Positions 34,143-43,602 of a stretch of 64,000 nucleotides of DNA are shown here, one piece after another; the stretch's first letter is position 1; each line of letters begins with the position of its first letter. Source of the DNA: Planctomycetota bacterium (GTDB taxonomy: Bacteria > Planctomycetota > B15-G4); the NCBI GenBank assembly GCA_021604805.1, contig BQJR01000003.1, positions 620,001-684,000 on the forward strand. The letters are read 5' to 3'. Made by a program: the position numbers and the translations under genes. A model generated the notes under the pieces. The model saw only the letters and a program-made list of their open reading frames with translations. It was not told where the DNA came from and did no database searches.

Positions 34143-36350
34143 TTGACGACTCCTCGAACTCGTTCCCTCCGTCACCGCGGGTTGCTGATGCTCGGCGCCG
34201 TCGTCGTGGCAGTTCTCGGAGGGGTCCTGTTCTGGAGCGACTTCGAGAGCTCGGCGCCCGGTCCCGTTGAGGCGGCGGGAGCTGTCGAAGCGCTCGATGT
34301 GCCGGCGGCGTCGAGGCCGAGGCCCGTGGCAGCAGAACCCGGTGGCTTGGAAGCCGTCCAGCTCAGTAAGGATCCCGCGCAGGTCGCCGGCCTCGAGGCG
34401 GGAGACCGCCCAGCGTTGAGCGCACAACTGCGCTTGTTGGTGGTGGATGAGCAGGGGTTTGCGGTGCCCAGCGCCCGCGCCCAATGGATGCCGTGGTCGG
34501 TGCTGCAAGAAGGGGCCTCCTTCTTCGGCTCGCCCGTTGATGCGCGGGGCGTGTGGAGCGCCGAGGTCGCCGTCGCGGAGATCGCTGAACGAGGTCGTAT
34601 CGAAGTGCGCGCGGAAGGCTACGCGCCCGAGCACTTGCAGGTCCCGGCGCTGCTACCGGGCTCACACGAGCTCGGGCGCGTCGCGCTGAGTCGCCTGCGG
34701 GTCGTGCGGGGCCGCGTGCTCGACGCCGCGCGCCATCCCGTACAAGACGCTTCGGTTTCACCGATCGCGCGCACCACTCAGGGGCCCTACGGCGCGCTCC
34801 GTCGGAGTGCCGTAACGGTGCAGACGAACGCGGGCGGTGAGTTCACGGTGGAGTTGTTGCCACACGACGAGACCTTCACGTCGGGCTTGCGCGCGTGGTC
34901 GACGGAGCGGGCGAGCTACCTGGAGGTGCTGTTGCCCGCTCACGCCGCGGAGCACGGCGTCCTCGAGCTCGAGTTCCCACCAGCGGCACCGCTGAGCGGG
35001 AGCGTGCGAGATCGCGACGGGCCACCGATCGAAGGCGCGCACGTCGAGGCTCGGATCCCGTTCGGTCCGGTGATCGCGAGCACCCGTAGCGATGCCGAGG
35101 GGCGCTTCCAGCTCGGCGTCTCGAGCACCCACCCCGTGATCCCTCTCGCAGAGGCGGAAGGCTACCAACGCCTCGGTAGTGAACCCGACCCGATCGGATT
35201 GCCCGCTCACGACGTGGACCTGCGCTTGGTGAGTGAGTGCGAACGCAGCGTCTTCGCGGTGGATGCGGACAGCGGCGAGTCACTCCACGACTTCCGGGTG
35301 TCACTCTGCGTGAACGACGGCGCCTCCAGCACCTGCCATGAGATCGAAGCGCACGAGGGCGAAGCGCGGATCGTCGGGCTCGCTTGCGGAGATTGGAGGC
35401 AGCTCGAGGTCACCGCCGCCGGCTACTGGCCGAGCGAGCGGTCGAGTGGTGTGCGCGAACCGCACGATCCGCCCGACCCACTCGTCCTCGCGCTGCGCCC
35501 GCGAGGTGATCTGCTCGATCTCGCGGGGCGGGTGCAGCACGCCCACGGCGAGCCGGCTGCGAGAGCAGAGGTCGCGATCTTCGATGCGGCGGACAAGCAA
35601 CGCACCCCCGTCGCAACAGTCACGTCGAATCCGCTCGGCGAGTACGCGCTCTCTGACCTCGTGCCCGGCGAGTACGAGTTGGCAGCGCAGGGCGCGGACG
35701 GCTCCCACTCAGCACCCACGAGCTTCACACTCGACGCCGAGCATCGCCACGCACCGCTCCTCACGCTGCTCAGGGGAGCGCGAGTCGGGGGATCGGTGCG
35801 GGCTGAGGTCGCAGAGCTCGCAGCGAACGTGATCCTCACGCTCCGTCCGAGTGGTCCGCGCCGCGACCTCCGCCCGTCGCGCTCCACGCTCAGCAACGCG
35901 ACGGGCGGGTTCGAGTTCGAGGCCGTCGCAGCAGGTCGCTATCAGCTCGACGTGTGGCGCCGCGAAGCCGGCGGAGGCCAGACCTTCGAAGCGCCGAGCC
36001 GATCGATCGAACTCACCAACGGGGAATCGCGTCAGCTCGACGTGCCGCTCACCGTGCGGCGAGTGCTGGAGGTCACGCTCGCGCCTCGCCCGGCGGACGC
36101 CACCGGCTGGAGCGCCGAGCTCTCACGACTCTCTGAGCCGCCCTCACGTTCCGACTGGCCACTCCATGTGATCGAGTCCTTCACAGTCGAGGTCGACGCG
36201 GAAGGCCGATTCACGATCCACAGCGTGGCGCCTGCCGACTACCGGCTGACTGTCACAGACGGCAACGGGAAAACGCAGCTCGACCAGGAGCTCGAAGTGC
36301 TCCCTTCGGTTCACGAACTGCAGCGCACGACCCTGAACCTCCAGGAGTGA
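34143..36350 (+). CDS. Membrane-anchored protein with repeated carboxypeptidase-regulatory-like domains
   Basis: A 735-aa protein with one N-terminal membrane helix (MLGAVVVAVLGGVLFW near residue 16) and a long extracytoplasmic region. That region is built of several Ig-like modules of the carboxypeptidase regulatory-like/CnaB kind. Examples are the repeated pattern VRGRVLDAARHPVQDASV, LSGSVRDRDGPPIEGAHV and LAGRVQHAHGEPAARAEV, each followed by DAEGRFQLG- or PLGEYALSDL-type strands. I prefer the TTG at 34143 because GGGAG lies 6 nt upstream; an ATG at 34032 in the same frame would overlap the previous gene and add an implausible leader. It is likely a surface adhesion or structural protein. 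There is no catalytic domain. Confidence 0.75.
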   Translation: MTTPRTRSLRHRGLLMLGAVVVAVLGGVLFWSDFESSAPGPVEAAGAVEALDVPAASRPRPVAAEPGGLEAVQLSKDPAQVAGLEAGDRPALSAQLRLLVVDEQGFAVPSARAQWMPWSVLQEGASFFGSPVDARGVWSAEVAVAEIAERGRIEVRAEGYAPEHLQVPALLPGSHELGRVALSRLRVVRGRVLDAARHPVQDASVSPIARTTQGPYGALRRSAVTVQTNAGGEFTVELLPHDETFTSGLRAWSTERASYLEVLLPAHAAEHGVLELEFPPAAPLSGSVRDRDGPPIEGAHVEARIPFGPVIASTRSDAEGRFQLGVSSTHPVIPLAEAEGYQRLGSEPDPIGLPAHDVDLRLVSECERSVFAVDADSGESLHDFRVSLCVNDGASSTCHEIEAHEGEARIVGLACGDWRQLEVTAAGYWPSERSSGVREPHDPPDPLVLALRPRGDLLDLAGRVQHAHGEPAARAEVAIFDAADKQRTPVATVTSNPLGEYALSDLVPGEYELAAQGADGSHSAPTSFTLDAEHRHAPLLTLLRGARVGGSVRAEVAELAANVILTLRPSGPRRDLRPSRSTLSNATGGFEFEAVAAGRYQLDVWRREAGGGQTFEAPSRSIELTNGESRQLDVPLTVRRVLEVTLAPRPADATGWSAELSRLSEPPSRSDWPLHVIESFTVEVDAEGRFTIHSVAPADYRLTVTDGNGKTQLDQELEVLPSVHELQRTTLNLQE

Positions 36351-36450
36351 GACCCCCGAGCGTGCATGGCGAGGCGCGCTGTGACCTCTGCAACCACGCG
36401 CTCGGTGCTGACCCCGAGCGCCCAGAGATCGGCTCGGCACGCAGAGCGAG

Positions 36451-39400
36451 CTACATGTTCCGCCGGTACTGCCCGCCCACCTCGTAGAGCGCGCCGCTCA
36501 GCTGCCCCAGCGTGCAGACTTTGCAGGCTTCCATGAGCGCGTCGAAGGTGTTGCCGCCTTCGATGGCGACCTTCTGCAGCGTGCGCAAGCGCTCGGGAGC
36601 CACGTGAGCGTTGCGCTTCTGGAAGGCGTCGCGGCAAGTGATCGCGAACTCGCGCTCTTCGAGCGTCGACCTGATCACTTCATCGGGACGCACCGTGGGC
36701 GAGCCTTGCGGATCGAGGAAGGTGTTCACGCCCACCACCGGCAGCTCGCCGCTGTGCTTGAGTGACTCGTAGTAGAGCGACTCTTCCTGGATGCGGCTGC
36801 GCTGGTACATGCGCTCCATGGCGCCGAGCACGCCGCCGCGTTCGCTGATGCTGCGGAACTCGGCCATCACCGCTTCTTCGACCAGGTCGGTGAGCTCCTC
36901 GATGATGAAGGAACCCTGCAGCGGGTTCTCGTTCTTCGCGAGGCCCGACTCCTTGTTGATGATGTGTTGGATCGCCATCGCGCGACGCACCGACTCCTCG
37001 GTGGGCGTGGTGATCGCTTCGTCGTAGGCGTTCGTGTGCAGGCTGTTGCAGTTGTCGTAGATCGCGTAGAGCGCTTGCAGCGTGGTGCGGATGTCGTTGA
37101 AGGCGATCTCTTGCGCGTGCAGCGAACGACCGCTGGTCTGGATGTGGTACTTGAGCTTCTGGCTGCGCTCGTTGGCGCCGAAGCGATCCTTCATGGCGCG
37201 CGCCCAGATGCGTCGCGCGACGCGGCCGATCACCGTGTACTCGGGGTCGAGACCGTTGCTGAAGAAGAACGAGAGGTTCGGCGCGAAGTCGTCGACGTTC
37301 ATGCCGCGCGCGAGATAGGACTCCACGTAGGTGAAGCCGTTCGCGAGCGTGAAGGCGAGTTGCGTGACCGGGTTCGCGCCGGCTTCCGCGATGTGATACC
37401 CGCTGATCGACACCGAGTAGAAGTTGCGCACCTTGTTCTCGATGAACGACTCCTGGATGTCGCCCATGAGTCGCAGCGCGAACTCGGTGCTGAAGATGCA
37501 GGTGTTCTGCGCCTGGTCTTCTTTCAGGATGTCGGCTTGCACTGTGCCGCGCACGCGCGTGAGCGTTTCCGCCTTGATGCGCGCGTAGTCTTCGGCGGGC
37601 AGCACTTCGTCGCCGGAGACGCCGAGCAACATCAGGCCCAGGCCGTCGTTGCCCTCGGGGAGCGCGCCGTTGTAGCGCGGGCGCGCGATGCCCTTGGCGG
37701 CGTAGAGCGCGTCGATCTTGGCGTCGACCTCGGCCTCGAGACCGTGCTCGCGGATGTGCTTCTCGCAGCTCTGGTCCACGGCCGCGTTCATGAAGAAGCC
37801 GAGCAGCATCGGCGCCGGGCCGTTGATCGTCATCGACACGCTGGTGGTCGGCGAGCTCAGGTCGAAGCCCGAGTAGAGCTTCTTGGCGTCGTCGACATTG
37901 GCGATCGACACGCCCGAGTTGCCGACCTTTCCCCAGATGTCGGGGCGCTTGTCGGGGTCTTCGCCGTAGAGCGTCACCGAGTCGAAGGCGGTGCTCAGGC
38001 GCGCGGCGGGTTGACCGCGTGACACGTAGTGGAAGCGACGGTTGGTGCGCTCGGGTCCGCCCTCGCCGGCGAACATGCGCGCGGGGTCTTCGCCCTGACG
38101 CTTGAGCGGGAACACACCGGCGGTGAACGGGTAGTGGCCCGGCGCGTTCTCGCGCAGCAACCAGCGCAACACGTCGCCCCAGTCGTGGTACTTGGGTAGC
38201 GAGACCTTCGGGATCTTGAGGTGGCTGAGCGACTCGCTCACCAGGTCTTGCTCGATGACCTTGTCGCGCACCTGGAACGCGTACGTGCTCGCCTGGTAGC
38301 GCTTCTGCATCGCCGGCCAGGCCGCGAGCAAATCGCGCGCATACGGATGCAAGGAGCGCTCCATCTGCTGATACCGGTCGACGAGATCCGCGAGGTACGC
38401 GGGCTCGCCTTCCACGTGCTCGACCTCGATGACCTTGGCGCCGCCGTCGCCGTCGTCGCCACTGGTCTCGACGAACTCGCGGCGCGTCTCCCCCACCTGT
38501 TCGCGCAGCAGCTCGATCGTGCCCTTGAGCTGGTAGAGCCGACGCGCCAACAAGCACTGCGTGTCGATCAGCTTCTCTTGCGTTTCCCGCGCCTCAACGA
38601 TCTCGGCCAAGTAGCGCACGCGCTCCGGCGGGATCAGCGAGGGCTTCTGCGAGGCGGCGTCGTTGATCGCCCAGTCGGACTTCAGGTCGGCGCCGGTCTT
38701 CGCGACCAGCGTGTCCATCAGCGAGCGGTAGAGACGGTTCGTGCCCGGGTCGTTGAACTGACTCGCGATCGTTCCGTAGACCGGGATGTCGTCGTCGCCG
38801 GCTTCGAAAAGCTGATGGTTGCGCTTGTACTGCTTGCGCACGTCGCGCAGCGCATCGAGCGAACCGCGCTTGTCGAACTTGTTGATCGCGATCATGTCGG
38901 CGAAGTCGAGCATGTCGATCTTCTCGAGCTGCGTGGCAGCGCCGTACTCGGCCGTCATCACGTAGAGCGACACGTCGCAGTGTTCGGTGATCTCGGTGTC
39001 GGACTGCCCGATGCCCGAGGTCTCCACGATGATCAGGTCGTAGGCGGCGGCGCGGCAGATGTCGATCGCCTCGCGCACGTGCTTGCTCAGCGCCAGGTTG
39101 CTCTGACGCGTGGCCAGCGAGCGCATGTACACGCGGCTGTCGTCGATGGCGTTCATGCGGATGCGATCGCCGAGCAACGCGCCGCCCGTCTTGCGCTTGC
39201 TGGGATCCACAGAGAGCACGGCGATGGTCTTGTCGCTGAAGTCGAGCAAGTAGCGACGCACCAACTCGTCGACCAAGCTCGACTTGCCGCTGCCGCCCGT
39301 GCCCGTGATCCCGAGGATCGGCACCTTGCAGTTCACCAGCGCCGGCTGCAGCGCATCGTTGATCGACGCGGCGCGCTCGGGTTGGTTCTCGGCCATCGAG

Positions 39401-39918
39401 ATCAGGCGCGCGATGGTGCCAGGTTCCTTGGCGGGCAACTTGGCAACTTGGCCATTGAGCGGTTCGTCGCCGATGGCGAAGTCGCAGCGCTCGAGCAGGT
39501 CGTTGATCATGCCCTGCAAGCCGAGCGCGCGGCCGTCGTCGGGCGAATAGATGCGCTCGATGCCGTAGGCGTGCAGCTCTTCGATCTCTTCGAGCAGGAT
39601 CGTGCCGCCGCCGCCGCCCAGGATCTTGGTGGGCGCGCCGCGCTCCTTGAGCAGGTCGAACATGTACTTGAGGTACTCGACGTGCCCGCCCTGGTAGCTG
39701 GTGAGCGCGATGCCTTGCGCGTCTTCTTGAATCGCGCAGTCCACGATCTCGGCCACCGAACGGTTGTGCCCGAGGTGGATCACTTCGGCGCCGGACGCCT
39801 GCAGGATCCTGCGCATCACGTTGATCGCCGCGTCGTGCCCGTCGAAGAGCGAGGCGGCGGTGACGATGCGCACGTGGTGCTTCGGGCGATACGGCTCAAC
39901 AGCGGTAGCAGTGCTCAT
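36451..39918 (-). CDS. icmF: IcmF: fused B12-dependent acyl-CoA mutase with MeaB-type G-protein chaperone
   Basis: A 1155-aa fused mutase. Order: adenosylcobalamin-binding domain (about 15-150; DxH motif D26-G-H28), MeaB-like GTPase (about 190-420; P-loop GTGGSGKSS with K212, then [15 protein letters not shown] and NKFDKRG), linker, and the TIM-barrel mutase (about 570-1155). Two substrate-pocket positions read as in isobutyryl-CoA mutase, not methylmalonyl-CoA mutase: F616 (ARMFAGEG; Tyr in MCM) and Q804 (DQAQNT; Arg in MCM). Isomerisation of isobutyryl-/n-butyryl-CoA or a related branched acyl-CoA is therefore expected. The GTPase module protects and reloads the cofactor. Complete and intact. 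Confidence 0.95.
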   Translation of the reverse strand: MSTATAVEPYRPKHHVRIVTAASLFDGHDAAINVMRRILQASGAEVIHLGHNRSVAEIVDCAIQEDAQGIALTSYQGGHVEYLKYMFDLLKERGAPTKILGGGGGTILLEEIEELHAYGIERIYSPDDGRALGLQGMINDLLERCDFAIGDEPLNGQVAKLPAKEPGTIARLISMAENQPERAASINDALQPALVNCKVPILGITGTGGSGKSSLVDELVRRYLLDFSDKTIAVLSVDPSKRKTGGALLGDRIRMNAIDDSRVYMRSLATRQSNLALSKHVREAIDICRAAAYDLIIVETSGIGQSDTEITEHCDVSLYVMTAEYGAATQLEKIDMLDFADMIAINKFDKRGSLDALRDVRKQYKRNHQLFEAGDDDIPVYGTIASQFNDPGTNRLYRSLMDTLVAKTGADLKSDWAINDAASQKPSLIPPERVRYLAEIVEARETQEKLIDTQCLLARRLYQLKGTIELLREQVGETRREFVETSGDDGDGGAKVIEVEHVEGEPAYLADLVDRYQQMERSLHPYARDLLAAWPAMQKRYQASTYAFQVRDKVIEQDLVSESLSHLKIPKVSLPKYHDWGDVLRWLLRENAPGHYPFTAGVFPLKRQGEDPARMFAGEGGPERTNRRFHYVSRGQPAARLSTAFDSVTLYGEDPDKRPDIWGKVGNSGVSIANVDDAKKLYSGFDLSSPTTSVSMTINGPAPMLLGFFMNAAVDQSCEKHIREHGLEAEVDAKIDALYAAKGIARPRYNGALPEGNDGLGLMLLGVSGDEVLPAEDYARIKAETLTRVRGTVQADILKEDQAQNTCIFSTEFALRLMGDIQESFIENKVRNFYSVSISGYHIAEAGANPVTQLAFTLANGFTYVESYLARGMNVDDFAPNLSFFFSNGLDPEYTVIGRVARRIWARAMKDRFGANERSQKLKYHIQTSGRSLHAQEIAFNDIRTTLQALYAIYDNCNSLHTNAYDEAITTPTEESVRRAMAIQHIINKESGLAKNENPLQGSFIIEELTDLVEEAVMAEFRSISERGGVLGAMERMYQRSRIQEESLYYESLKHSGELPVVGVNTFLDPQGSPTVRPDEVIRSTLEEREFAITCRDAFQKRNAHVAPERLRTLQKVAIEGGNTFDALMEACKVCTLGQLSGALYEVGGQYRRNM

Positions 39919-40043
39919 GACGACTCGTGCGTGGGCGGGACGCGCGCGTCGAGCGCGCGCTGCGGAACTCCCTCGCCGGGCAGCTCCCGACGATCGGGCG
40001 ATTCTACCCGGCGGGGCCAGCTGGTGCGCGCTCCCCCGCCGGG

Positions 40044-40072
40044 TGTCAGCCCAGGCCCCCGCTTGCTACGCT
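40044..40072 (+). promoter_or_regulatory. Promoter of the zinc-ribbon gene
   Basis: TGTCAG (40044-40049), 17 bases, TACGCT (40067-40072), about 37 nt before the ATG at 40109. The rest of the 190-bp gap 39919-40108 is the divergent leader of icmF and shows no gene. Confidence 0.4.
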
Positions 40073-40108
40073 CTGCCCCCGTTCCTCTCTCGACATCACG
40101 GACTTCCG

Positions 40109-40417
40109 ATGGCCAAGTGCAAGAGTTGCGACAAGAAGGGTCTGTTCCTCAAGGTCAGCAAGGTCGGCCTGTGCAAGGACTGCGACCCGCGCGTCACTGA
40201 GGACATCACCACGCACAGCAACGTGATCTACGAAGAGATGCACGTGTTCGAGCGCGCGGTCGAAACGCCCGAGAAGCTCGAGGCGCTCGACAAGATCCTG
40301 GCCGCGGCGAAGCACTTGGTGGCCTACGAAGACAAGGGCCTCGAGACCTGCAGCCCGCCCGCCAAACTCGTGCTCGACGAGTACACCGGCTTCAAGAACG
40401 ACCTCGCCAAGAGCTGA
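40109..40417 (+). CDS. Small zinc-ribbon protein
   Basis: A 102-aa cytoplasmic protein with an N-terminal zinc-binding ribbon (C4-x2-C7 ... C22-x2-C25; KCKSCDKKGLFLKVSK) followed by a helical region (about 30-102). It resembles the short treble-clef start of bacterial zinc-ribbon or DUF-type proteins found next to unrelated genes. The function is unknown. The ATG at 40109 starts the Cys motif directly; the frame is open upstream, antisense to icmF. A promoter-like element precedes it. Confidence 0.75.
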   Translation: MAKCKSCDKKGLFLKVSKVGLCKDCDPRVTEDITTHSNVIYEEMHVFERAVETPEKLEALDKILAAAKHLVAYEDKGLETCSPPAKLVLDEYTGFKNDLAKS

Positions 40418-40441
40418 GCGCGACGACGCCCGCGCCACGCT

Positions 40442-41101
40442 TCAGAACATCGTGCGCTTCAGCACCGTCCAGCCGAGGCCGCCCGCGAGGTAGGCCAGGC
40501 CGATGACCAGGAACACGTCGGTGCCGAAGTGCGTGGACGCGAAGGCGCCGGCCAACGCTCCCAGGAAGAAGGCCAGCACCAAGCAGGCCGGCGCGCCGAT
40601 CTTGAAGCTGTCGACCGAGTGCCCGCGCAGCCGCATGCCCAGCATCACGCCGAGGTCGGTGAGCAATCCAGTCACGTGAGTGGTGCGCAGGATCACGCCG
40701 CGGAAGTGAGTCGCGAGGGCGTTCTGGTAACCGCAGGCGGTCGCGGCGAGCGCCACGGCCCCCACTTCACTCCGCGGCAAGAGTTGGTTCGCGCCGAGCA
40801 GCAACACTCCGATGCCCGCGATCGAGCGTCCGTAGGGACGCGAGAGTTCGAGCCGCGGGTGATGGATCAGCGCTCCCGAGAGCATCGCCCCGGCCACGAA
40901 GCCCGTGAGCGCCGCCGCGAGAAAAGACACCGCCGTGCGCGGTTCGGATCCCGCGCTGCTGAGGTCGATCGCGAAGCGTGACACGTCACCTGTGAGATGA
41001 CTCACCGAGGTGCCGAGTCGCACCATGAAGGCCGTGTTCAGCGAGGCCGCCAGGAAGGCGAGCAAGCAGCCACCGAGGAGCACGAAGCGAGCACGATTCA
41101 T
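40442..41101 (-). CDS. DUF1275 membrane protein (YoaK-like)
   Basis: A 219-aa inner-membrane protein with six to seven hydrophobic helices and the DUF1275 signature: GGCLLAFLAASLNTAFMVRL, SVSHLTGDVSRFAIDL, ACGYQNALATHFRGVILRTT and HVTGLLTDLGVMLG. The function of the family is unknown (possibly transport). The start at 41101 (MNRARF) fits better than the longer 41134. It lies 42 bp downstream of the FkbM methyltransferase on the same strand and is probably co-transcribed. Convergent with the zinc-ribbon gene. Confidence 0.88.
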   Translation of the reverse strand: MNRARFVLLGGCLLAFLAASLNTAFMVRLGTSVSHLTGDVSRFAIDLSSAGSEPRTAVSFLAAALTGFVAGAMLSGALIHHPRLELSRPYGRSIAGIGVLLLGANQLLPRSEVGAVALAATACGYQNALATHFRGVILRTTHVTGLLTDLGVMLGMRLRGHSVDSFKIGAPACLVLAFFLGALAGAFASTHFGTDVFLVIGLAYLAGGLGWTVLKRTMF

Positions 41102-41143
41102 GGCCGAGTCGAGCGCGCTCCGGACGAGCAGCAAGCGTTGCGC

Positions 41144-41980
41144 TCAGGTCTCCTTGAGCGAGCGCCACATGCCGCGCAACCGCGCCTTCGTGCCGAGCAC
41201 GTGGAAGGGGCGACGACGGGTGCCGTAGAGGTCGATGCCGCCCTTCACGTCGGCGGCGTTGCCGACTTGCGCGAGGATGCGCGCGGTCGTCATCGGGTAG
41301 GGACCGTTGGTGGCCTTGCCGAGCACGAAGCCCTCGTCGTCGAGGAAGGCGAGCAGCTCTTCGGCGGTGGCGCCGCGCAACGCGTAAGGCCACAGTTCGA
41401 GCAACAAGCCGAGCTCGGGGCTGTCGGCGAGCAGTTGCTTGCAGCCTTGCAGCGCGGCCCACTCGCTGCCCTGCGTGTCGACCTTCAGGAAGCGCACGGG
41501 GCCCTTCACGAAGTCGTCCACCGGGGCGATCTGGATCGTGAGACGTTCGGCGTCGCCGAGGTCGGCGGGCGTGTCACCTTCCACGACGCGGTTGTCGCCG
41601 TGGTTCGCGGTCGAGAGCACGATGCTCGCTTCGCCGCGCTCGGCGCCGGCGGCGAACTCGTGCACGCGGCCCTTGCCGGGGCCGCGCTCGTTGGCGGCGG
41701 CTACGTTGCGCGCGGCCACGGCGGCGATGGCGGGCACCGGTTCGAAGCAGTCCACTTCGGCGCCCGCGAGGATCGCTTGCACCGCGAACCAACCCACGTT
41801 GCCGCCCAGGTCGACCATGCGTTGGCCCTTGCCGAGGTGCGCGCACATGAGCGCGGTCTCGTCGTCGGCCCAGGAGCCCTTGGCGATGGCGGGACCGATG
41901 ATCGCGTCGTCGGCGAGCACTTCGAAGGGCAGCGTGCCGCCCGGGATGGCGACGTTGACGGTGCGAGTGGTGGCGTCCAT
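41144..41980 (-). CDS. FkbM-family SAM-dependent methyltransferase
   Basis: A 278-aa cytoplasmic methyltransferase. The SAM-binding glycine motif is MVDLGGNVGWFAVQAIL (near residue 70), the acidic ribose loop is VDCFEPVPA, and the FkbM signature FLKVDTQGSEWAALQGCKQLL follows, with ELGLLLELWPYALRG. FkbM enzymes usually O-methylate sugars or polyketides; the acceptor here is unknown. The ATG at 41980 has a -10 element 7 nt upstream, so a leaderless transcript is expected; a 12-codon longer start would destroy that arrangement. Confidence 0.9.
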   Translation of the reverse strand: MDATTRTVNVAIPGGTLPFEVLADDAIIGPAIAKGSWADDETALMCAHLGKGQRMVDLGGNVGWFAVQAILAGAEVDCFEPVPAIAAVAARNVAAANERGPGKGRVHEFAAGAERGEASIVLSTANHGDNRVVEGDTPADLGDAERLTIQIAPVDDFVKGPVRFLKVDTQGSEWAALQGCKQLLADSPELGLLLELWPYALRGATAEELLAFLDDEGFVLGKATNGPYPMTTARILAQVGNAADVKGGIDLYGTRRRPFHVLGTKARLRGMWRSLKET

Positions 41981-41987
41981 GCCGCGC

Positions 41988-41993
41988 ACCCTA
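41988..41993 (-). promoter_or_regulatory. -10 element, leaderless-type, FkbM gene
   Basis: The minus strand reads GTAGGGTGCGCGGC directly before the ATG at 41980: TAGGGT with a 7-nt spacer and the recurrent GCGCG discriminator. Confidence 0.45.
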
Positions 41994-42055
41994 CGCCGCG
42001 AGCTGGACCGGCTCAACGCTGGAGCGCGCGCGGCGGGCGGGTCACGCGGCTCGGG

Positions 42056-42094
42056 CGCGGGCTGAGTCGGCGCGGGCTGAGTCGGCGCGGGCTC
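42056..42094. repeat. 15-bp tandem repeat, about 2.5 copies
   Basis: CGCGGGCTGAGTCGG at 42056-42070 and again at 42071-42085, with a partial third copy (CGCGGGCTC). It lies in the 135-bp gap between the FkbM start and the moeA stop. Confidence 0.75.
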
Positions 42095-42115
42095 GCGCGT
42101 GGGCGGCCTCGTGGC

Positions 42116-43348
42116 TCAGCAGTGCTTGGCCGCGGCGCCGCGCGGGGGCAGCGAGCCGACCTCGCCGGGGCTGTGTCCGAGGAAGGGCAAGAAGGCCATC
42201 GACGCGCCGGCCGCGTGCGCGCTGCCCGGCGCCAGGTCGAGCAGGCCGTCGGCGGTGGCGGCGGCGAGCAGATCGCCACTGCCGTTCCAGGTGACCGGCA
42301 GCAGACCGTCGGGCGTGAGGCGCGCGGGCAGGAAGAGACGTCGCCGGCCGCGATGTTCATGGGCGCGCGCGAGCGGGAAGCGTTGCCAACGCGGCGTCCA
42401 GCCTCCGAAGTAAGCGCCTACCAGCGGCGCCAAGAAGAGGTGCGCGGTCACGAGCACGGACACGGGGTTGCCGGGCAGGCCGAGGAAGAAGCGGCCGTCG
42501 GCGTGACGCGCGAAGAGCACGGGCTTACCGGGTTGGATCGCTACCTTGTGGAAGCGCGTCGCGTAGCCGAGTGACTCGGCGCAGGCGGGCACGAGGTCTT
42601 TGCGCCCCATCGACACGCCGCCCACGGTGATCACGATGTCGGCCTCGTCGCCGGCTTCCTCGAGCACGCTGCGCAGGCGTTCGGGATGGTCGGGCGCGTG
42701 GTAAGCGCGGGCGCGGCAAGCGAGCGCGGCGGCGAGTGACTGCAACAGCGGGCCGTTGCTGTCGGCGATGCCGGCGTCGCCGTCGCTGCCGACTTCGTCG
42801 CCGGTGCCCACGATGGCGAGGCGCGGCGGGACAAAGGTGTGCAACTCGCGCGCGCCAGCCATGGCGGCGGCAGAAAGTGTCGACGGCGAGAGGCGCGTGC
42901 CGGCGGCCAGCACTTCGTCGCCGGCGCGGCCGTCTTCACCGGCCCAGGCGATGTGCTTGCCGGCGACGAGCGCGGTCGGGTCGGTGATCTCGACTTCGTC
43001 GTCGCCGCCGTCGGTGCGCTCCACTTGCACGACCGTGGTGTTCGCGGGGCAGGGCGCGCCGGTCATGATGCGCACCGCTTCGCCGGGCTGCAGCGCGCCT
43101 TCGAACTGCGTGCCTGCGTCGACCACGCCGCGCACGCTGTAGCGCGTGCGGCCTTCCTCGAGGCACAGCGCGTAGCCGTCCATGGTGGCGCGGTCGAAGC
43201 TGGGTTGGTCGCGCGCGAGACGCACCGGCTGGGCGAGCACGCGACCGAGGCAGCGCGCGAGGGAACGCGGCTCGCTACGCGGCGAGACCTGTTCAGCGAG
43301 TAGTTGCGCGAGGGCGTCGTCGAACTCGAGCATGCGCGGCAACTCCAT
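42116..43348 (-). CDS. moeA: MoeA molybdopterin molybdenumtransferase
   Basis: A 410-aa cytoplasmic enzyme that inserts molybdate into adenylylated molybdopterin in molybdenum cofactor synthesis. The MoeA domains are all present: N-terminal PSFDRATMDGYAL, AVRIMTGAPCPAN, then the MogA-like domain with LAIVGTGDEVG, SNGPLL and VITVGGVSMGRKDLV, and LGLPGNPVSVLV, followed by the C-terminal domain IV. An ATG at 43333 (MLEFDD) is an alternative start five codons in. No other moa/mob genes are near. The upstream gap contains a -10 element and a 14-bp minisatellite. Confidence 0.95.
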   Translation of the reverse strand: MELPRMLEFDDALAQLLAEQVSPRSEPRSLARCLGRVLAQPVRLARDQPSFDRATMDGYALCLEEGRTRYSVRGVVDAGTQFEGALQPGEAVRIMTGAPCPANTTVVQVERTDGGDDEVEITDPTALVAGKHIAWAGEDGRAGDEVLAAGTRLSPSTLSAAAMAGARELHTFVPPRLAIVGTGDEVGSDGDAGIADSNGPLLQSLAAALACRARAYHAPDHPERLRSVLEEAGDEADIVITVGGVSMGRKDLVPACAESLGYATRFHKVAIQPGKPVLFARHADGRFFLGLPGNPVSVLVTAHLFLAPLVGAYFGGWTPRWQRFPLARAHEHRGRRRLFLPARLTPDGLLPVTWNGSGDLLAAATADGLLDLAPGSAHAAGASMAFLPFLGHSPGEVGSLPPRGAAAKHC

Positions 43349-43361
43349 GGGGATGGCCGCG

Positions 43362-43367
43362 AGCGTA
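43362..43367 (-). promoter_or_regulatory. -10 element for moeA
   Basis: The minus strand reads GCTACGCTCGCGG, 13 nt before the ATG at 43348. Confidence 0.4.
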
Positions 43368-43430
43368 GCGACCGCGCGATGACCTCGCCATGCATCTCGC
43401 GCGATGCAGACCGGACGGACCTAGAAGGCG

Positions 43431-43556
43431 GCGCGCGGGCCGCAGCGCACGGGCCGCAGCGCACGGGCCGCCGCGCACGAGCTGCAGCGCACGAGCTGCA
43501 GCGCACGAGCTGCAGCGCACGGGCCGCAGCGCGCGGGCCGCGGCGCACGGAGCGCG
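43431..43556. repeat. 14-bp minisatellite, nine copies
   Basis: Nine abutting 14-mers from 43431, unit GCGCACGGGCCGCA or GCGCACGAGCTGCA. Copies 4, 5 and 6 are identical (GCGCACGAGCTGCA at 43473, 43487 and 43501). The array occupies half of the divergent gap between moeA and the M14 peptidase gene, just upstream of the peptidase -10 element. Confidence 0.92.
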
Positions 43557-43566
43557 CGCAACGCGG

Positions 43567-43572
43567 TAGAGT
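43567..43572 (+). promoter_or_regulatory. -10 element for the M14 peptidase gene
   Basis: GTAGAGTGCGCG: TAGAGT 11 bp after the end of the 14-bp minisatellite, 30 nt before the ATG at 43603. The -35 region would fall inside the last repeat copy. Confidence 0.4.
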
Positions 43573-43602
43573 GCGCGTCCTTCGCATCCCGTGGACGTCA
43601 AC

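Noticed and set aside
38221..40200. Long plus-strand open frame opposite icmF
   Set aside because: Antisense of a well-recognised enzyme; it runs into the zinc-ribbon gene by chance in another frame.
43431..43556. Possible CRISPR array
   Set aside because: The 14-bp units abut without spacers and there are no cas genes. The same applies to the 11-bp and 17-bp arrays at 17169-17299.
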